Shown here: positions 14,994 through 22,458 of the stretch, one piece after another
Layout: every line of letters begins with the position of its first letter
Numbering within the stretch: the stretch's first letter is position 1
From: a virus
Length of the DNA stretch: 25,287 nt
Strand: one strand, 5' to 3'
Virus record (IMG/VR): IMGVR_UViG_3300046642_000488
Span: 1 to 25,287 of that record
Program-made: the position numbers and the translations under genes
Notes under the pieces: generated by a model
Seen by the model: only the letters and a program-made list of their open reading frames with translations
Told to the model about the DNA's origin: nothing
Database searches by the model: none

Positions 14994-16102
14994 CAGGACC
15001 CGACCAGTCCGAGGTCTTCCTCCGCGAGGGTGTTGACGACGGTCGTCTCGACGACGCCTCCGAAGTCGCCGGAACCGGCAGGCGGATCGTAGAAGGCATG
15101 GCCGGTCAGGACGATGACGGTGTTCTGCCCCGACTCGCCCTCGGTCCGGGTGTAGTAGCGCATCGGCATGGCCCAGTCCCAGCCGTAGAAGGTGGACGGC
15201 GACTCGGCCAGGGCGGTCGAGACGAAGCGCAGCCCGACGTAGCGGTTGACGGCCGTGTCGCTCATCCAGGCGTCGGACTCCGAGCCGGTGCCGACCGTGT
15301 CGGCCGTCTTGGCGAACGTCGACTCCAGCTCGATCGTCCGCGCGCCCGGGCCGTAGCCCGCGAGGTCGAACGTCTGCGTGCCGTTGGCGGTCCGCTTCTG
15401 GTCGACCTCGTGCGACAGTCGCAGGACGAAGGTGTGCAGCGCGTCGCTGATCTTGTTGGCGTCGTTGAAGATGTCGGTCGCGTCGCTGGCGATGTAGATC
15501 GCCATGTCCTTCAGGTAGACGAGGACGGCCGACGTGTCGACGTCGAGGCCGGCGGTCGGGATGCTGTCGCCCGACGCCATGTCGGGCGGATTGTCGGTCG
15601 AGCCGGTCGAGCCCCACGAGCCGAAGCGCCAGGACATCGACGCCGAGATTGGGCCGAGGCCCTCGGGTCCCGTGAACTCCAGTGACTCGATGATGCCGTC
15701 ACGGAACTGGTACCAGTCGGTCAGGACGTCGTCGCCGAACTCGTAGGTGTAGAGGTCGGGATCGTCGACGGTCGTCGAGGCCGGGTCCCAGACCCACGTC
15801 TGGGCGGTGCCGGCGCCCGACGGGATGACGTTGCCGCCGAAGAACGCCGAGAGCATCGCGGGCAGGCTGTTGTAGTCGAGCGACGGGGTCGTCAGCGGTG
15901 CCGTCAGGTCTGGCGCCACCGTGTAGGGCGGCGCGACCGGATCGAGCGAGCCCGTGCTGACGTCGGGGTCGGTCCAGTTGCGGTTGACGTCGGGAACGCC
16001 GGTGAAGGGATAGGCACGCGACGCGGGGACGGCTGTCCCGAACACGGCCTGCCGGCCGAACAGGTGCTTGCGCAGGCGCACGAAGCCTTGGAAGACGGGC
16101 AT
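14993..16102 (-). CDS. Major tail (tube) protein
   Basis: This 369-residue protein, acidic and beta-rich, starts MPVFQGFVRLRKHLFGRQAV. That opening matches tail tube proteins of the phi-13/TP901 type, in which an RK..LFG..-like opening precedes the barrel. It stands between the tail terminator-like gene and chaperones G/GT, the fixed place of the tube protein. GAGGAG eight bases before the ATG is among the strongest ribosome-binding sites in the window, as expected for a protein made in hundreds of copies. It is long for a plain tube protein (often 150-250 residues), so an extra surface domain is possible, perhaps the SGSTDNPPDMASGD-containing middle. Confidence 0.8.
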   Translation of the reverse strand: MPVFQGFVRLRKHLFGRQAVFGTAVPASRAYPFTGVPDVNRNWTDPDVSTGSLDPVAPPYTVAPDLTAPLTTPSLDYNSLPAMLSAFFGGNVIPSGAGTAQTWVWDPASTTVDDPDLYTYEFGDDVLTDWYQFRDGIIESLEFTGPEGLGPISASMSWRFGSWGSTGSTDNPPDMASGDSIPTAGLDVDTSAVLVYLKDMAIYIASDATDIFNDANKISDALHTFVLRLSHEVDQKRTANGTQTFDLAGYGPGARTIELESTFAKTADTVGTGSESDAWMSDTAVNRYVGLRFVSTALAESPSTFYGWDWAMPMRYYTRTEGESGQNTVIVLTGHAFYDPPAGSGDFGGVVETTVVNTLAEEDLGLVGS

Positions 16103-16121
16103 CGATGGTTCTCCTCTGGTT
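16103..16121 (-). promoter_or_regulatory. Strong ribosome-binding site of the tail tube gene
   Basis: AGAGGAG lies eight bases before ATG 16102, in the 64-base gap after the tail terminator-like gene. Most neighbouring late genes instead overlap and lack such a site, which would let this gene be translated independently and at high rate. Confidence 0.6.
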
Positions 16122-16166
16122 CGATGTGGAGGCCCCTACCGACCGGGGCTCGGTCATGGAGAACGG

Positions 16167-16595
16167 TCAGACTCCGGCTAGGCCCTCCAGCGTCAAGCGC
16201 GTGGCGTAGTAGACGAGCTGCTGGGCGGGTGGCATCCACTCGGGCACGTAGTTCGGCAGATCCTCGCTGTCGCTGATGCCGAGCATCGTGTTGGCGCCCG
16301 CCTGGTGGTAGCGCGCGTCGGCCCAGACGACGATGCCGTCGACGTAGTCGTCCTTCTGGGTGGCCGCTTCCATGCTGTCGAAGATCCCGTGCACCACGAT
16401 CACCGACACCGACGGGTTGCGCCGGGTCAGCGCGGTCGTGTGGTCGATGGTCTCGTTGATGGCGTCGACGAAACCGGTCGGCGGCGCGATCGACCGCGGG
16501 CGGGCCGGGTAGACCTGCATCTTCACGCCGGCACTCGCCGCGTAGTCCTTGAGGAACGCGACGGCCGCGGCACGGAAGTCCGCGTGGGTGCCCAC
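16167..16595 (-). CDS. Tail terminator-like protein
   Basis: From GTG 16595, one base after the TAG of the gene upstream, the product is 142 residues. It shows an alpha/beta pattern (FRAAAVAFLKDYAASAGVKM; VSVIVVHGIFDS; DGIVVWADARYH; QQLVYYATRLTLEGLAGV). It lies between the gp10-like protein and the tail tube, the usual slot of the tail terminator (lambda gpU type), which caps the tube and joins the head. Identification rests mainly on position and size. Confidence 0.6.
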   Translation of the reverse strand: MGTHADFRAAAVAFLKDYAASAGVKMQVYPARPRSIAPPTGFVDAINETIDHTTALTRRNPSVSVIVVHGIFDSMEAATQKDDYVDGIVVWADARYHQAGANTMLGISDSEDLPNYVPEWMPPAQQLVYYATRLTLEGLAGV

Positions 16596-16596
16596 C

Positions 16597-17031
16597 CTAG
16601 GCCGCCCGGTTCCACAGGTCGATGACCTCCTGCGACATGTCGACCTTGGCGAGCGCGTCCTTGGCCGAGCGCGTGCGGTACGGCCGGGCCGGATAGCCGC
16701 GCGCTTTGCGCGCCTTGGGGGCGAAGATGGTGCCGCGCGCAGCAGCGCGGTTGACGCGGCTCGAGATGCCGTGGCCCTGGGTGCCCGCGTCCACGAAGTA
16801 CGACTCGGGCGGCGCGGCGTCGACGATGACCTTCTGCTTCGCACGCGACCGGCGCAGCCTGATGGAGTCGTGCAGGCGTCCGGTGGACCATCGGGTGTTC
16901 CGGTTGGGCACACGCTCCCGCATGAGGCGCGCGCACTCGTCGGCCCATTCCTTGCCGACGGGCAGGAACAGGTTGTCGGCGGTGATCGCCTTCATGCGTG
17001 CGCGGAGCGCCTGGGCGCCGGTGAGACCCAC
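16597..17031 (-). CDS. HK97 gp10-like head-tail joining protein
   Basis: The product is 144 residues, with GTG 17031 sharing TAGTG with the stop upstream. STGRLHDSIRLRRSRA, ESYFVDAGTQGHGISSRV and a final ARPYRTRSAKDAL match the HK97 gp10 family pattern (G.L..SI; Y..y.e.GT; pf..pA). These proteins sit at the neck between connector and tail terminator. The protein is strongly basic and begins with helix ALRARMKAITADNLFLPV. Its stop is one base before the start of the tail terminator-like gene. Confidence 0.75.
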   Translation of the reverse strand: MGLTGAQALRARMKAITADNLFLPVGKEWADECARLMRERVPNRNTRWSTGRLHDSIRLRRSRAKQKVIVDAAPPESYFVDAGTQGHGISSRVNRAAARGTIFAPKARKARGYPARPYRTRSAKDALAKVDMSQEVIDLWNRAA

Positions 17032-17231
17032 TACTCGATGGCCTCCGGCTCGACGGTCTCGGTGGTATCGGGCTCGGGCTCGGGCTCGGGCTCAGCCATG
17101 ACCTCCGGCTCGGGGATCGCCTCGGCCTCGCGCTTCGGCTTCCTGGTGGCCACCGGCCGTGGCCGTTTGGCCTCCTCGCGCGCCCGGATGGCGTCGATGG
17201 CCTTCGTGAGACGCTGACTCTTCGTACTCAT
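17031..17231 (-). CDS. Small protein with Pro-Glu repeat tail
   Basis: This 66-residue protein has a basic N-terminal half (TKSQRLTKAIDAIRAREEAK, then RPRPVATRKPKRE) and an acidic C-terminal half dominated by EPEPEPEP. The ATG overlaps the connector stop by ATGA and its stop overlaps the next start. The strong charge split suggests an unfolded linker or a chaperone-like role in the neck. No family recognised. It occupies a slot where many phages carry a head completion (stopper) protein, but it does not look like one. Confidence 0.6.
   Translation of the reverse strand: MSTKSQRLTKAIDAIRAREEAKRPRPVATRKPKREAEAIPEPEVMAEPEPEPEPDTTETVEPEAIE
17071..17094. repeat. Four tandem GGCTCG-type hexamers
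   Basis: The unit is GGCTCG on the plus strand, with the last copy ending A. On the minus strand it codes for Glu-Pro dipeptides in the small neck protein. A six-base unit means that gain or loss of copies keeps the frame. Confidence 0.7.
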
Positions 17232-17515
17232 GCGATGCCGAACCTCCGGCGGTGCCCGAACAGCAGTCGGGAATAGGTGGGATCGGTGCGCGCCTGCGCG
17301 GCCGCCTCCGGACGGAGAGCCAGCAGCTCTGCCATCCGGAGTGCCGCCTGCGCGAGGTTGTCGTCAGGTTCATCGACGCCGTCGTCCCATGAGCCGACGT
17401 CGTGCTTCACTCGTTCGATGGCTGCTGACAGGACCCGGTCCAGCGTGTCATCCCAGTCCTCCGACGTAACGTCGAGGACTCGCTTGACCTCATCTGGACC
17501 GGGCCAGTCAGCCAC
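17228..17515 (-). CDS. gp6-like head-tail connector
   Basis: From GTG 17515, five bases after the capsid gene stop, the product is 95 residues: mostly helical, acidic, with DDTLDRVLSAAIERVKHDVG and NLAQAALRMAELLALRPEA, then YSRLLFGHRRRFGIA. The pattern of an N-terminal helix pair followed by a helix rich in Ala/Leu and a short C-terminal tail fits the gp6-like adaptor that binds the portal ring. It is directly downstream of the capsid gene, as in HK97. Longer upstream starts would fall inside the capsid gene and have shadow composition. Confidence 0.8.
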   Translation of the reverse strand: MADWPGPDEVKRVLDVTSEDWDDTLDRVLSAAIERVKHDVGSWDDGVDEPDDNLAQAALRMAELLALRPEAAAQARTDPTYSRLLFGHRRRFGIA

Positions 17516-17519
17516 CTGT

Positions 17520-19496
17520 TCAGCTCGCAGCGATGGTGTAGACGGTGAAGGCGTCCGCGAAGCGCGGAGCCGGGAACAGCCCGCCCACGAGGGCGACGTC
17601 ACGGCCTGCCTTGGACGGGACGTCGACGGTGAGCCGACGAGCCGGATCCTCGGCCCACACGAACCCGCGCGACGGGCCGATGATGACGTCGACCTGCTCG
17701 CCCGAGACGGACAGGCTGTCCATCGCCGGCACGTAGACCGGGCGCAGGCCCGACAGCGTGCCGCCCGGGCCGCCGCCTGCCGTGAAGGCCGCGGCGAGGT
17801 TCGAGTACAGCGGTGCGTTGGTCAGCGGCGCCTTGGCGTCGATGAACGCCGCGACGGCCGCCGCGTTGAGCCAGATGGTGTCCGGTGCCCGCTTGTAGAC
17901 CTCGATCGAGGTCTGCCAGGCATCGCCGACCTTGAGGTCCTCGGGGTCGAGCACGCCGCCGTCGGCGGGGATGTGCTGGTTGCTCGCGCTGTCGGTGTAG
18001 CCCTGGAGCAGCGCGGTGAGCGCCTTCGTATCCGCGTCGAGCGCATAGGCCATGCCGAGGTCGCCCGTCAGCAGGTCGAAGAAGCTCGCGTCGGCACGGA
18101 GGATCATCTGGATGCTGATGTCGGCCCCGCCGAAGATGGACTGGTACGGGAAGGTCCCGGTGCCGACCTGCGTGGCCGTGCTCGAGACGTCGGTCTTCTC
18201 GCCCGACGCCTGCGTGCCGGCGACGGCGCGCTGCGTGATGATCGGCAGGGTCATCGAGTTGCCGGTCGTCGGTGCGGTGACCTCGCGTGTCGTCCGAAGG
18301 AACGGCCGATCCTGGTTGATGAGGTCGTCGTAGTCGGCCGTGAAGACGTCCGGCACCAGGCCCGGGTTGTCGGTCGTGATGACGTCGTCGAGGGCGAGCG
18401 TCTGGAGCAGCGACGGAGAGACCGGCTGGCCGCGCATCAGACGAAGCGACTGCTCCATCCAGTCGTACAGCTTGGGCTTGCGGACCGGGTCCGAATGGGG
18501 GATCGCGAAGTCGGCGCGGGCCTTCTCTCGCCATTCCTCGAACGCGGAGAGCATGATGTCGATCTTGTTGTCGCCGCGTGCGTCGCGCTCGGCGAGCTCG
18601 TGACGGACCGCCTCGATGATCGGAGCGGTATCGATGGCCCCGACGACCGGAGCCTCCTGTGACTCGGCCACTGGGCCATTCCCTTTCTCCCCTTCCGGGG
18701 CACTGTCCCGTGACAGGACGTACTTGACGCCCGCATCCGCGAACGTCGGCTGCCATGTGGTGCTGACCTCGGCCAGCCGTGCCGAGTCCGGTCCGAAGAC
18801 CGTCACGGCCTGTCCGTCGATGCGTTCGATGGAGAGCTTGGACAGGTCGACTTCGTAGCCGACCGAGGCACCAGCGCTGACACCGTCGCGCGCGAGCGCG
18901 AGCTGGTCGTCGGCCCTCGATGTCTTGGAGAGCTGGAACTCCATCCACGCACCGTCGGCTTCCCAGAACTTGCGACCTGCGCCGGTCGGTGGGTCCGCGT
19001 GGTCCATGCGGAGTCGGACGTCGCTGGGGATGACATCGCCGAACGCGCCCTTGCGGAACATCAGCGCGCCGTAGCGTGGATGCGTCGCGACCGTGTCATA
19101 CGGCACGATCCGGATGCCGAGCCGTCGCTGGTCGACCGACAGCGTGATATCGGGATCGCTCAGATCGAGGGTCATCCGCTCGACCTCGGCCGACATCATG
19201 CCTTCCGAGATGCGGATGGCGGTCATGTGGCTGTCGAGGTGCGCCTGCGCGGCGTCGCGGTTGATGAGCCCCTGCGCCTGGTTGATCCGCGACAGCGCCG
19301 CATGGACGCCATCGACGTTCGGGGCGTCGCCGGGATGGGAGTGGTGGGGCAGCGCCCAGGTCGACTGCAGCGCCGGATCGCCGTCGCGCTTGCCGGCGCA
19401 GATGTCTGCATACGCCGCCGCGGGATCGTCGGACTTGGCGGCGTCGGACATCGCCTGTCCGCCGTCCCATGCTCCTGTGTCGACTCCGTCCGCCAT
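17520..19496 (-). CDS. Fused prohead protease, scaffold and HK97-fold major capsid protein
   Basis: One 658-residue frame with a strong start (AGGAGG, nine bases before ATG 19496). Residues 1-92 form an AWDG..-to-AQAHLDSHM module seen in some head-maturation proteins. Residues 108-262 are an HK97-type protease: GAFGDVIP and LRMDH (His166 likely catalytic), then VSAGASVGYEV (Ser207 or Ser211). Residues 263-340 are charged and helical (IIEAVRHELAERDARGDNKI), like the delta/scaffold domain. From about 340 to the end the HK97 fold follows (LKVGDAWQTSIEVYKRAPDT; ARRLTVDVPSKAGRDV). Fusion of protease and capsid protein in one frame occurs in a minority of phages; self-cleavage would release the mature shell protein. 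Confidence 0.88.
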   Translation of the reverse strand: MADGVDTGAWDGGQAMSDAAKSDDPAAAYADICAGKRDGDPALQSTWALPHHSHPGDAPNVDGVHAALSRINQAQGLINRDAAQAHLDSHMTAIRISEGMMSAEVERMTLDLSDPDITLSVDQRRLGIRIVPYDTVATHPRYGALMFRKGAFGDVIPSDVRLRMDHADPPTGAGRKFWEADGAWMEFQLSKTSRADDQLALARDGVSAGASVGYEVDLSKLSIERIDGQAVTVFGPDSARLAEVSTTWQPTFADAGVKYVLSRDSAPEGEKGNGPVAESQEAPVVGAIDTAPIIEAVRHELAERDARGDNKIDIMLSAFEEWREKARADFAIPHSDPVRKPKLYDWMEQSLRLMRGQPVSPSLLQTLALDDVITTDNPGLVPDVFTADYDDLINQDRPFLRTTREVTAPTTGNSMTLPIITQRAVAGTQASGEKTDVSSTATQVGTGTFPYQSIFGGADISIQMILRADASFFDLLTGDLGMAYALDADTKALTALLQGYTDSASNQHIPADGGVLDPEDLKVGDAWQTSIEVYKRAPDTIWLNAAAVAAFIDAKAPLTNAPLYSNLAAAFTAGGGPGGTLSGLRPVYVPAMDSLSVSGEQVDVIIGPSRGFVWAEDPARRLTVDVPSKAGRDVALVGGLFPAPRFADAFTVYTIAAS

Positions 19497-19515
19497 AAGG
19501 AAAGACCTCCTACGC
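19497..19515 (-). promoter_or_regulatory. Strong ribosome-binding site of the capsid gene
   Basis: AGGAGG nine bases before ATG 19496 is the best match to the consensus in the window. It lies at the end of a 94-base gap (19497-19590) after the nucleotidyltransferase gene, the longest gap in the late operon. No clear promoter or terminator was seen in that gap. Confidence 0.6.
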
Positions 19516-19590
19516 TGCGCTTCAGGGCACTAGCGCGGAGGCCACTCTCCCGGCGGGCCACGAGGGGCACTGGGCCGGTCCGTTATTCGA

Positions 19591-20214
19591 CTACGCGGAT
19601 GCTAACACACCACGTCGAGCGTTCCATCGTTTCCAGTCGTCGGGACTGTCGAAGTCCTCGGTCCGGTCATCTATGACGACGGCGTCGCCGTGGTCGGCGA
19701 TGTCGCCGAGTCGATCGTGCGCCAGGCAGTAGCACTCCCACCAGCCAGCTCGTCGGATCCTGCGGCGGCGTTTGAGGGTCAGCACGGCAGCGAGCAGCCG
19801 GTGCACCTCGAGGTAGTGCTCGGGCAGGAACGAGTTGGCCCAGATCTCGCCGTACTTCTTGCCCGTCGTCTCAGAGCCGGTGAAGCGCGCGAACAGACGT
19901 GGCTCCGGCCCGTCCGAGCAGATGGCGTCCATCGCCGCGGCGCTGTACCACACGTCACCCATGAGCAGGACGGTGCGGCCCGTCGGATCGGCGTAGGGCA
20001 TGACCGCGATCCGGCCGTCGATGCCGTCGTCGCGTGTCCGCACGCGAGGGATGCCGAGGTCGTACGGACCGGCCATGACGATGTCCGTCACGCCGCGCTC
20101 GCGAAGCAGCCGGACCATCCGGTCGAGCAGGGTCTCGCCATCGACCTTGAGCAGGTGCTTGGCACGACCGTTCCAGCGGGTCGCGCGGCCGCCGGCGAGG
20201 ATGATCGCCCTCAT
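19591..20214 (-). CDS. MobA-like/sugar-phosphate nucleotidyltransferase
   Basis: This 207-residue protein opens MRAIILAGGRATRWNGRAKH LLKVDGETLLDRMVRLL, the nucleotide-binding signature LAGG..TR...K.L...G..LL of NTP-transferases. VLLMGDVWYSAAAMDAI at about 82-98 carries the acidic residue that usually binds the metal (GDVW). The enzyme would join a sugar phosphate, or a related phosphate, to NTP, giving an activated sugar for the glycosyltransferases upstream. At 207 residues it is shorter than RmlA-type enzymes. The ATG overlaps the previous stop by ATGA. The substrate cannot be told from sequence. Its product is not followed by any other sugar-pathway enzyme. Confidence 0.78.
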   Translation of the reverse strand: MRAIILAGGRATRWNGRAKHLLKVDGETLLDRMVRLLRERGVTDIVMAGPYDLGIPRVRTRDDGIDGRIAVMPYADPTGRTVLLMGDVWYSAAAMDAICSDGPEPRLFARFTGSETTGKKYGEIWANSFLPEHYLEVHRLLAAVLTLKRRRRIRRAGWWECYCLAHDRLGDIADHGDAVVIDDRTEDFDSPDDWKRWNARRGVLASA

Positions 20215-21026
20215 CGGCCGAGCCGCGCCTGCGTGCCCTCGTAGTACTCACGCGCTTCGAAACGGTCCTTGTCGGGGACGACCGAACCGCGCTGCGGCAG
20301 GGATTCCACGAGGTCCCAGTCGATCGGGAAACGCGCCTTGAGCTCGCGCGTCGGCTCCTCCATCCCAAGCCCGCCAATGGAGAAGCCCGGGCGCATGTTC
20401 TGATGGCTGCGCGTCAGGTCGTGGCGGACCCACAACCAGGCGGGCTCGTCGGTCGCGACGTGCATCGGCGCGAGCTTCGCTGCCGACAGGTGCGACACGT
20501 CGTTGATGACCTGCCGCTTGCGGTCGACCGGGACCTGGAGCGTGCAGAACATCGGGACCGGATACGTCACTCGCTCGACGAGCCTGCCCGCCACACGCCA
20601 GCCGGCCGGCAGCGTCCAGACGATCCGGCTGGTCGGCGGCACCGATGCTGCGGCAAGGCGGATCCATGCCAGCGTCTCGGGCACGAAGGCGTCGTCGTCA
20701 TCGAGCCGCGTGGTCAGGATGGGGCCGTCGGTCCAGTCGATGTTGGCCGCCCAGCGCGGCGTCTGCGGGCGATCGGCGCCGCCGCGACGGAGCATGTTGC
20801 CGGCGGGCCTGATGATGCACGGCAGACCGGCCGATTCGATGGCGGCGATGCGCGCCTTGACCAGCACGTCGCGCGGATCGACGAGCACGATCCACGTCAC
20901 GTCACGGTTGGTCTGGGCGCGCAGCGACGGCACGGTGACGCCCTCGAGCAGGGCCAGTCGCCGCCGATTGGCGGCCGGCGGCGTGCCCGGGCCGAAGGCC
21001 GAGCGGGTCAGGATGTAGTGGCGCAT
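20211..21026 (-). CDS. GT-A glycosyltransferase, putative rhamnosyltransferase
   Basis: This 271-residue protein begins MRHYILTRSAFGPGTP then RRRLALLEGVTVPSLRAQTN. LTTRLDDDDAF (Asp109-Asp112) is the acidic DXD-type cluster of a GT-A enzyme. SLRAQTNRDVTWIVLVDPRD is the typical opening of the putative rhamnosyl transferase family found in polysaccharide and capsular clusters. The ATG lies inside the end of the methyltransferase gene (19-base overlap). The end (FPIDWDLVESLPQRGSVVP) has the usual basic C-terminal helix. The donor sugar is inferred from family resemblance only. Confidence 0.8.
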   Translation of the reverse strand: MRHYILTRSAFGPGTPPAANRRRLALLEGVTVPSLRAQTNRDVTWIVLVDPRDVLVKARIAAIESAGLPCIIRPAGNMLRRGGADRPQTPRWAANIDWTDGPILTTRLDDDDAFVPETLAWIRLAAASVPPTSRIVWTLPAGWRVAGRLVERVTYPVPMFCTLQVPVDRKRQVINDVSHLSAAKLAPMHVATDEPAWLWVRHDLTRSHQNMRPGFSIGGLGMEEPTRELKARFPIDWDLVESLPQRGSVVPDKDRFEAREYYEGTQARLGR

Positions 21027-21493
21027 CGCCGACCGTGGATGAACACGCCGGGCCGCCGCGGGTCGGCCTGCACGCAGACCGCGTCGCACGAGGCGAGGTC
21101 GAGCAGCAACGGGCAGGCGTTGTCCATGAAGCGCCAGTAGTCGAACGGGTGCGCGTGCTCGGGGAAGCCGTTGCCGCGCGCCGTCAGGATGAGGTCCCCG
21201 CCGGGACGCAGGACGCGGGCCATCTCGGCCAGCGACAGCCAGAAGGCCGAGTCGTGTTCGAGCATCTCGGTCGACACGACGATGTCGAACGATGCGTCCG
21301 GAAAGTCGAGCGCGTGGGCGTCCATCACGCGATCCACGCCCTTGCCCGACCGGAAGTCGACGCCGACATACGGACCTGTGAACAGCTGGCGGACGGAGCC
21401 GTTGACGTCGAGTGCGCCCACCTCCAGCGTCTTGCCGTCGAGTCCGTGGTGGGCGACCTCGCCGCCGACCCAGCGCATCGCTGACGGATGCAT
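21008..21493 (-). CDS. Class I SAM-dependent methyltransferase
   Basis: This 161-residue protein starts at ATG 21493 (TGATG with the stop upstream). KTLEVGALDVNGSVRQLF is motif I, YVGVDFRSGKGVD motif II, FDIVVSTEMLEHDS motif IV, and LRPGGDLILTARGNGFPEHA motif V/VI. This is the compact methyltransferase type common in glycan and natural-product clusters, where it modifies sugars or small molecules. No target-recognition domain of a DNA methylase is present, so a sugar or small-molecule substrate is the best guess. Its end overlaps the rhamnosyltransferase start. Confidence 0.82.
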   Translation of the reverse strand: MHPSAMRWVGGEVAHHGLDGKTLEVGALDVNGSVRQLFTGPYVGVDFRSGKGVDRVMDAHALDFPDASFDIVVSTEMLEHDSAFWLSLAEMARVLRPGGDLILTARGNGFPEHAHPFDYWRFMDNACPLLLDLASCDAVCVQADPRRPGVFIHGRRCATTS

Positions 21494-22458
21494 CAGGCGA
21501 CGGCCAGTGCGCCGACGCCGGCCCAGTCCATGAGCGCAGCAGCCGCGCGGCCGGCAGCCCCACTGCGGTAGGCGTACACGAGGTCGACGCAGCGCTCGCG
21601 CTCGGCGCGCTGGTCGGGCGGATCCTCCAGCGCGTGCGTCACGGCCTCGGTCAGGTCGTCGCCCTCCTCGACGTTGACGCCGACCGTCGATGCCTCCCAG
21701 AAGCGGAGGCCGTGGTCCACCTTGCGCCGGTAGAGGCGCGAGTTGAGCACGACGACCGGGCGACCCGTGGATGCGAACTCGAACAGGGTCGAGCTGCCGT
21801 CGTTGACGTAGACGTCGGCCCGCGCGCAGACCTCGGCGAAGGATCCGACGGTCTCGATGCCCATGCTGCGATAGGCCGCCGCGAGCCGCCGGATGATGCG
21901 CGGATGGCCGTGGCCGATGACCTCGAACGACGTTGCCAGGGCCGCCACCTGGCGCCTGAAGCCGTCGAACGCCGGCCGCGTCTCGGGGCAGATGGTGCAG
22001 TTCCAGTGGAACGAGACCGCGACGACTGGGGGCCCGTCGCGGTCTCGTCGGGGAAGGCTGTCGAGCTTGGCACAGCCGACGACCTCGACGCGCGCTGCCG
22101 GGTAGCGTGCGCGGTCGCGGGCTGCCGGATGGTGGCCGGGATGCATGAACAGCTCGGCGTCCCGGCCCTCGCCGCCTGCGTAGGAGCCCGACCGGGCGCT
22201 GCGTGGATCGCCGCCGAACGACTGCCCGCAGCCGTGCTCCATCATCGCGTTCCGTCGTCCCCGTCCGCGCTTGAGGTCGCCGTTGGACGCCACCAGCGTC
22301 GGATGCCGCGACGGTGGCGCGACCGCAACGACCGTGTTCGGGATGTCGGGCCGTGGCCAGCGCACGTAGAAGGTCCCGCGGGCCTCCTCCGGCAGCGCCA
22401 GCCAGATGGGCTTGATGTGATCGGCGAAGTGCCCCTCGGACGCGATCGCGTCGATCAC
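21493..22458 (-). CDS. GT-B CDP-glycerol-phosphotransferase/glycosyltransferase-like protein
   Basis: From GTG 22458, sharing GTGA with the portal stop, the product is 321 residues. MMEHGCGQSF (Glu74, His75) resembles the EHG/HGt active-site segment of TagB/TagF-type poly-glycerophosphate polymerases. VYVNDGSSTLFEFASTGRPV at 217-236 matches their ISDYSS..fEf...KPvv motif. ELFMHPGHHPAA and FEVIGHGHPRIIRR fit the inter-domain region of a GT-B fold. Such enzymes add glycerol phosphate or sugar units to a wall polymer or glycan. It is the first gene of the cassette placed between portal and capsid. The exact donor is open, as UDP-GlcNAc epimerase-like GT-B proteins share parts of this pattern. 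Confidence 0.72.
   Translation of the reverse strand: MIDAIASEGHFADHIKPIWLALPEEARGTFYVRWPRPDIPNTVVAVAPPSRHPTLVASNGDLKRGRGRRNAMMEHGCGQSFGGDPRSARSGSYAGGEGRDAELFMHPGHHPAARDRARYPAARVEVVGCAKLDSLPRRDRDGPPVVAVSFHWNCTICPETRPAFDGFRRQVAALATSFEVIGHGHPRIIRRLAAAYRSMGIETVGSFAEVCARADVYVNDGSSTLFEFASTGRPVVVLNSRLYRRKVDHGLRFWEASTVGVNVEEGDDLTEAVTHALEDPPDQRAERERCVDLVYAYRSGAAGRAAAALMDWAGVGALAVA

Noticed and set aside
17071-17094. Hexamer repeat as an iteron-type origin
   Set aside because: It encodes Glu-Pro repeats within a coupled late gene, is short and has no AT-rich flank, so a coding explanation suffices.
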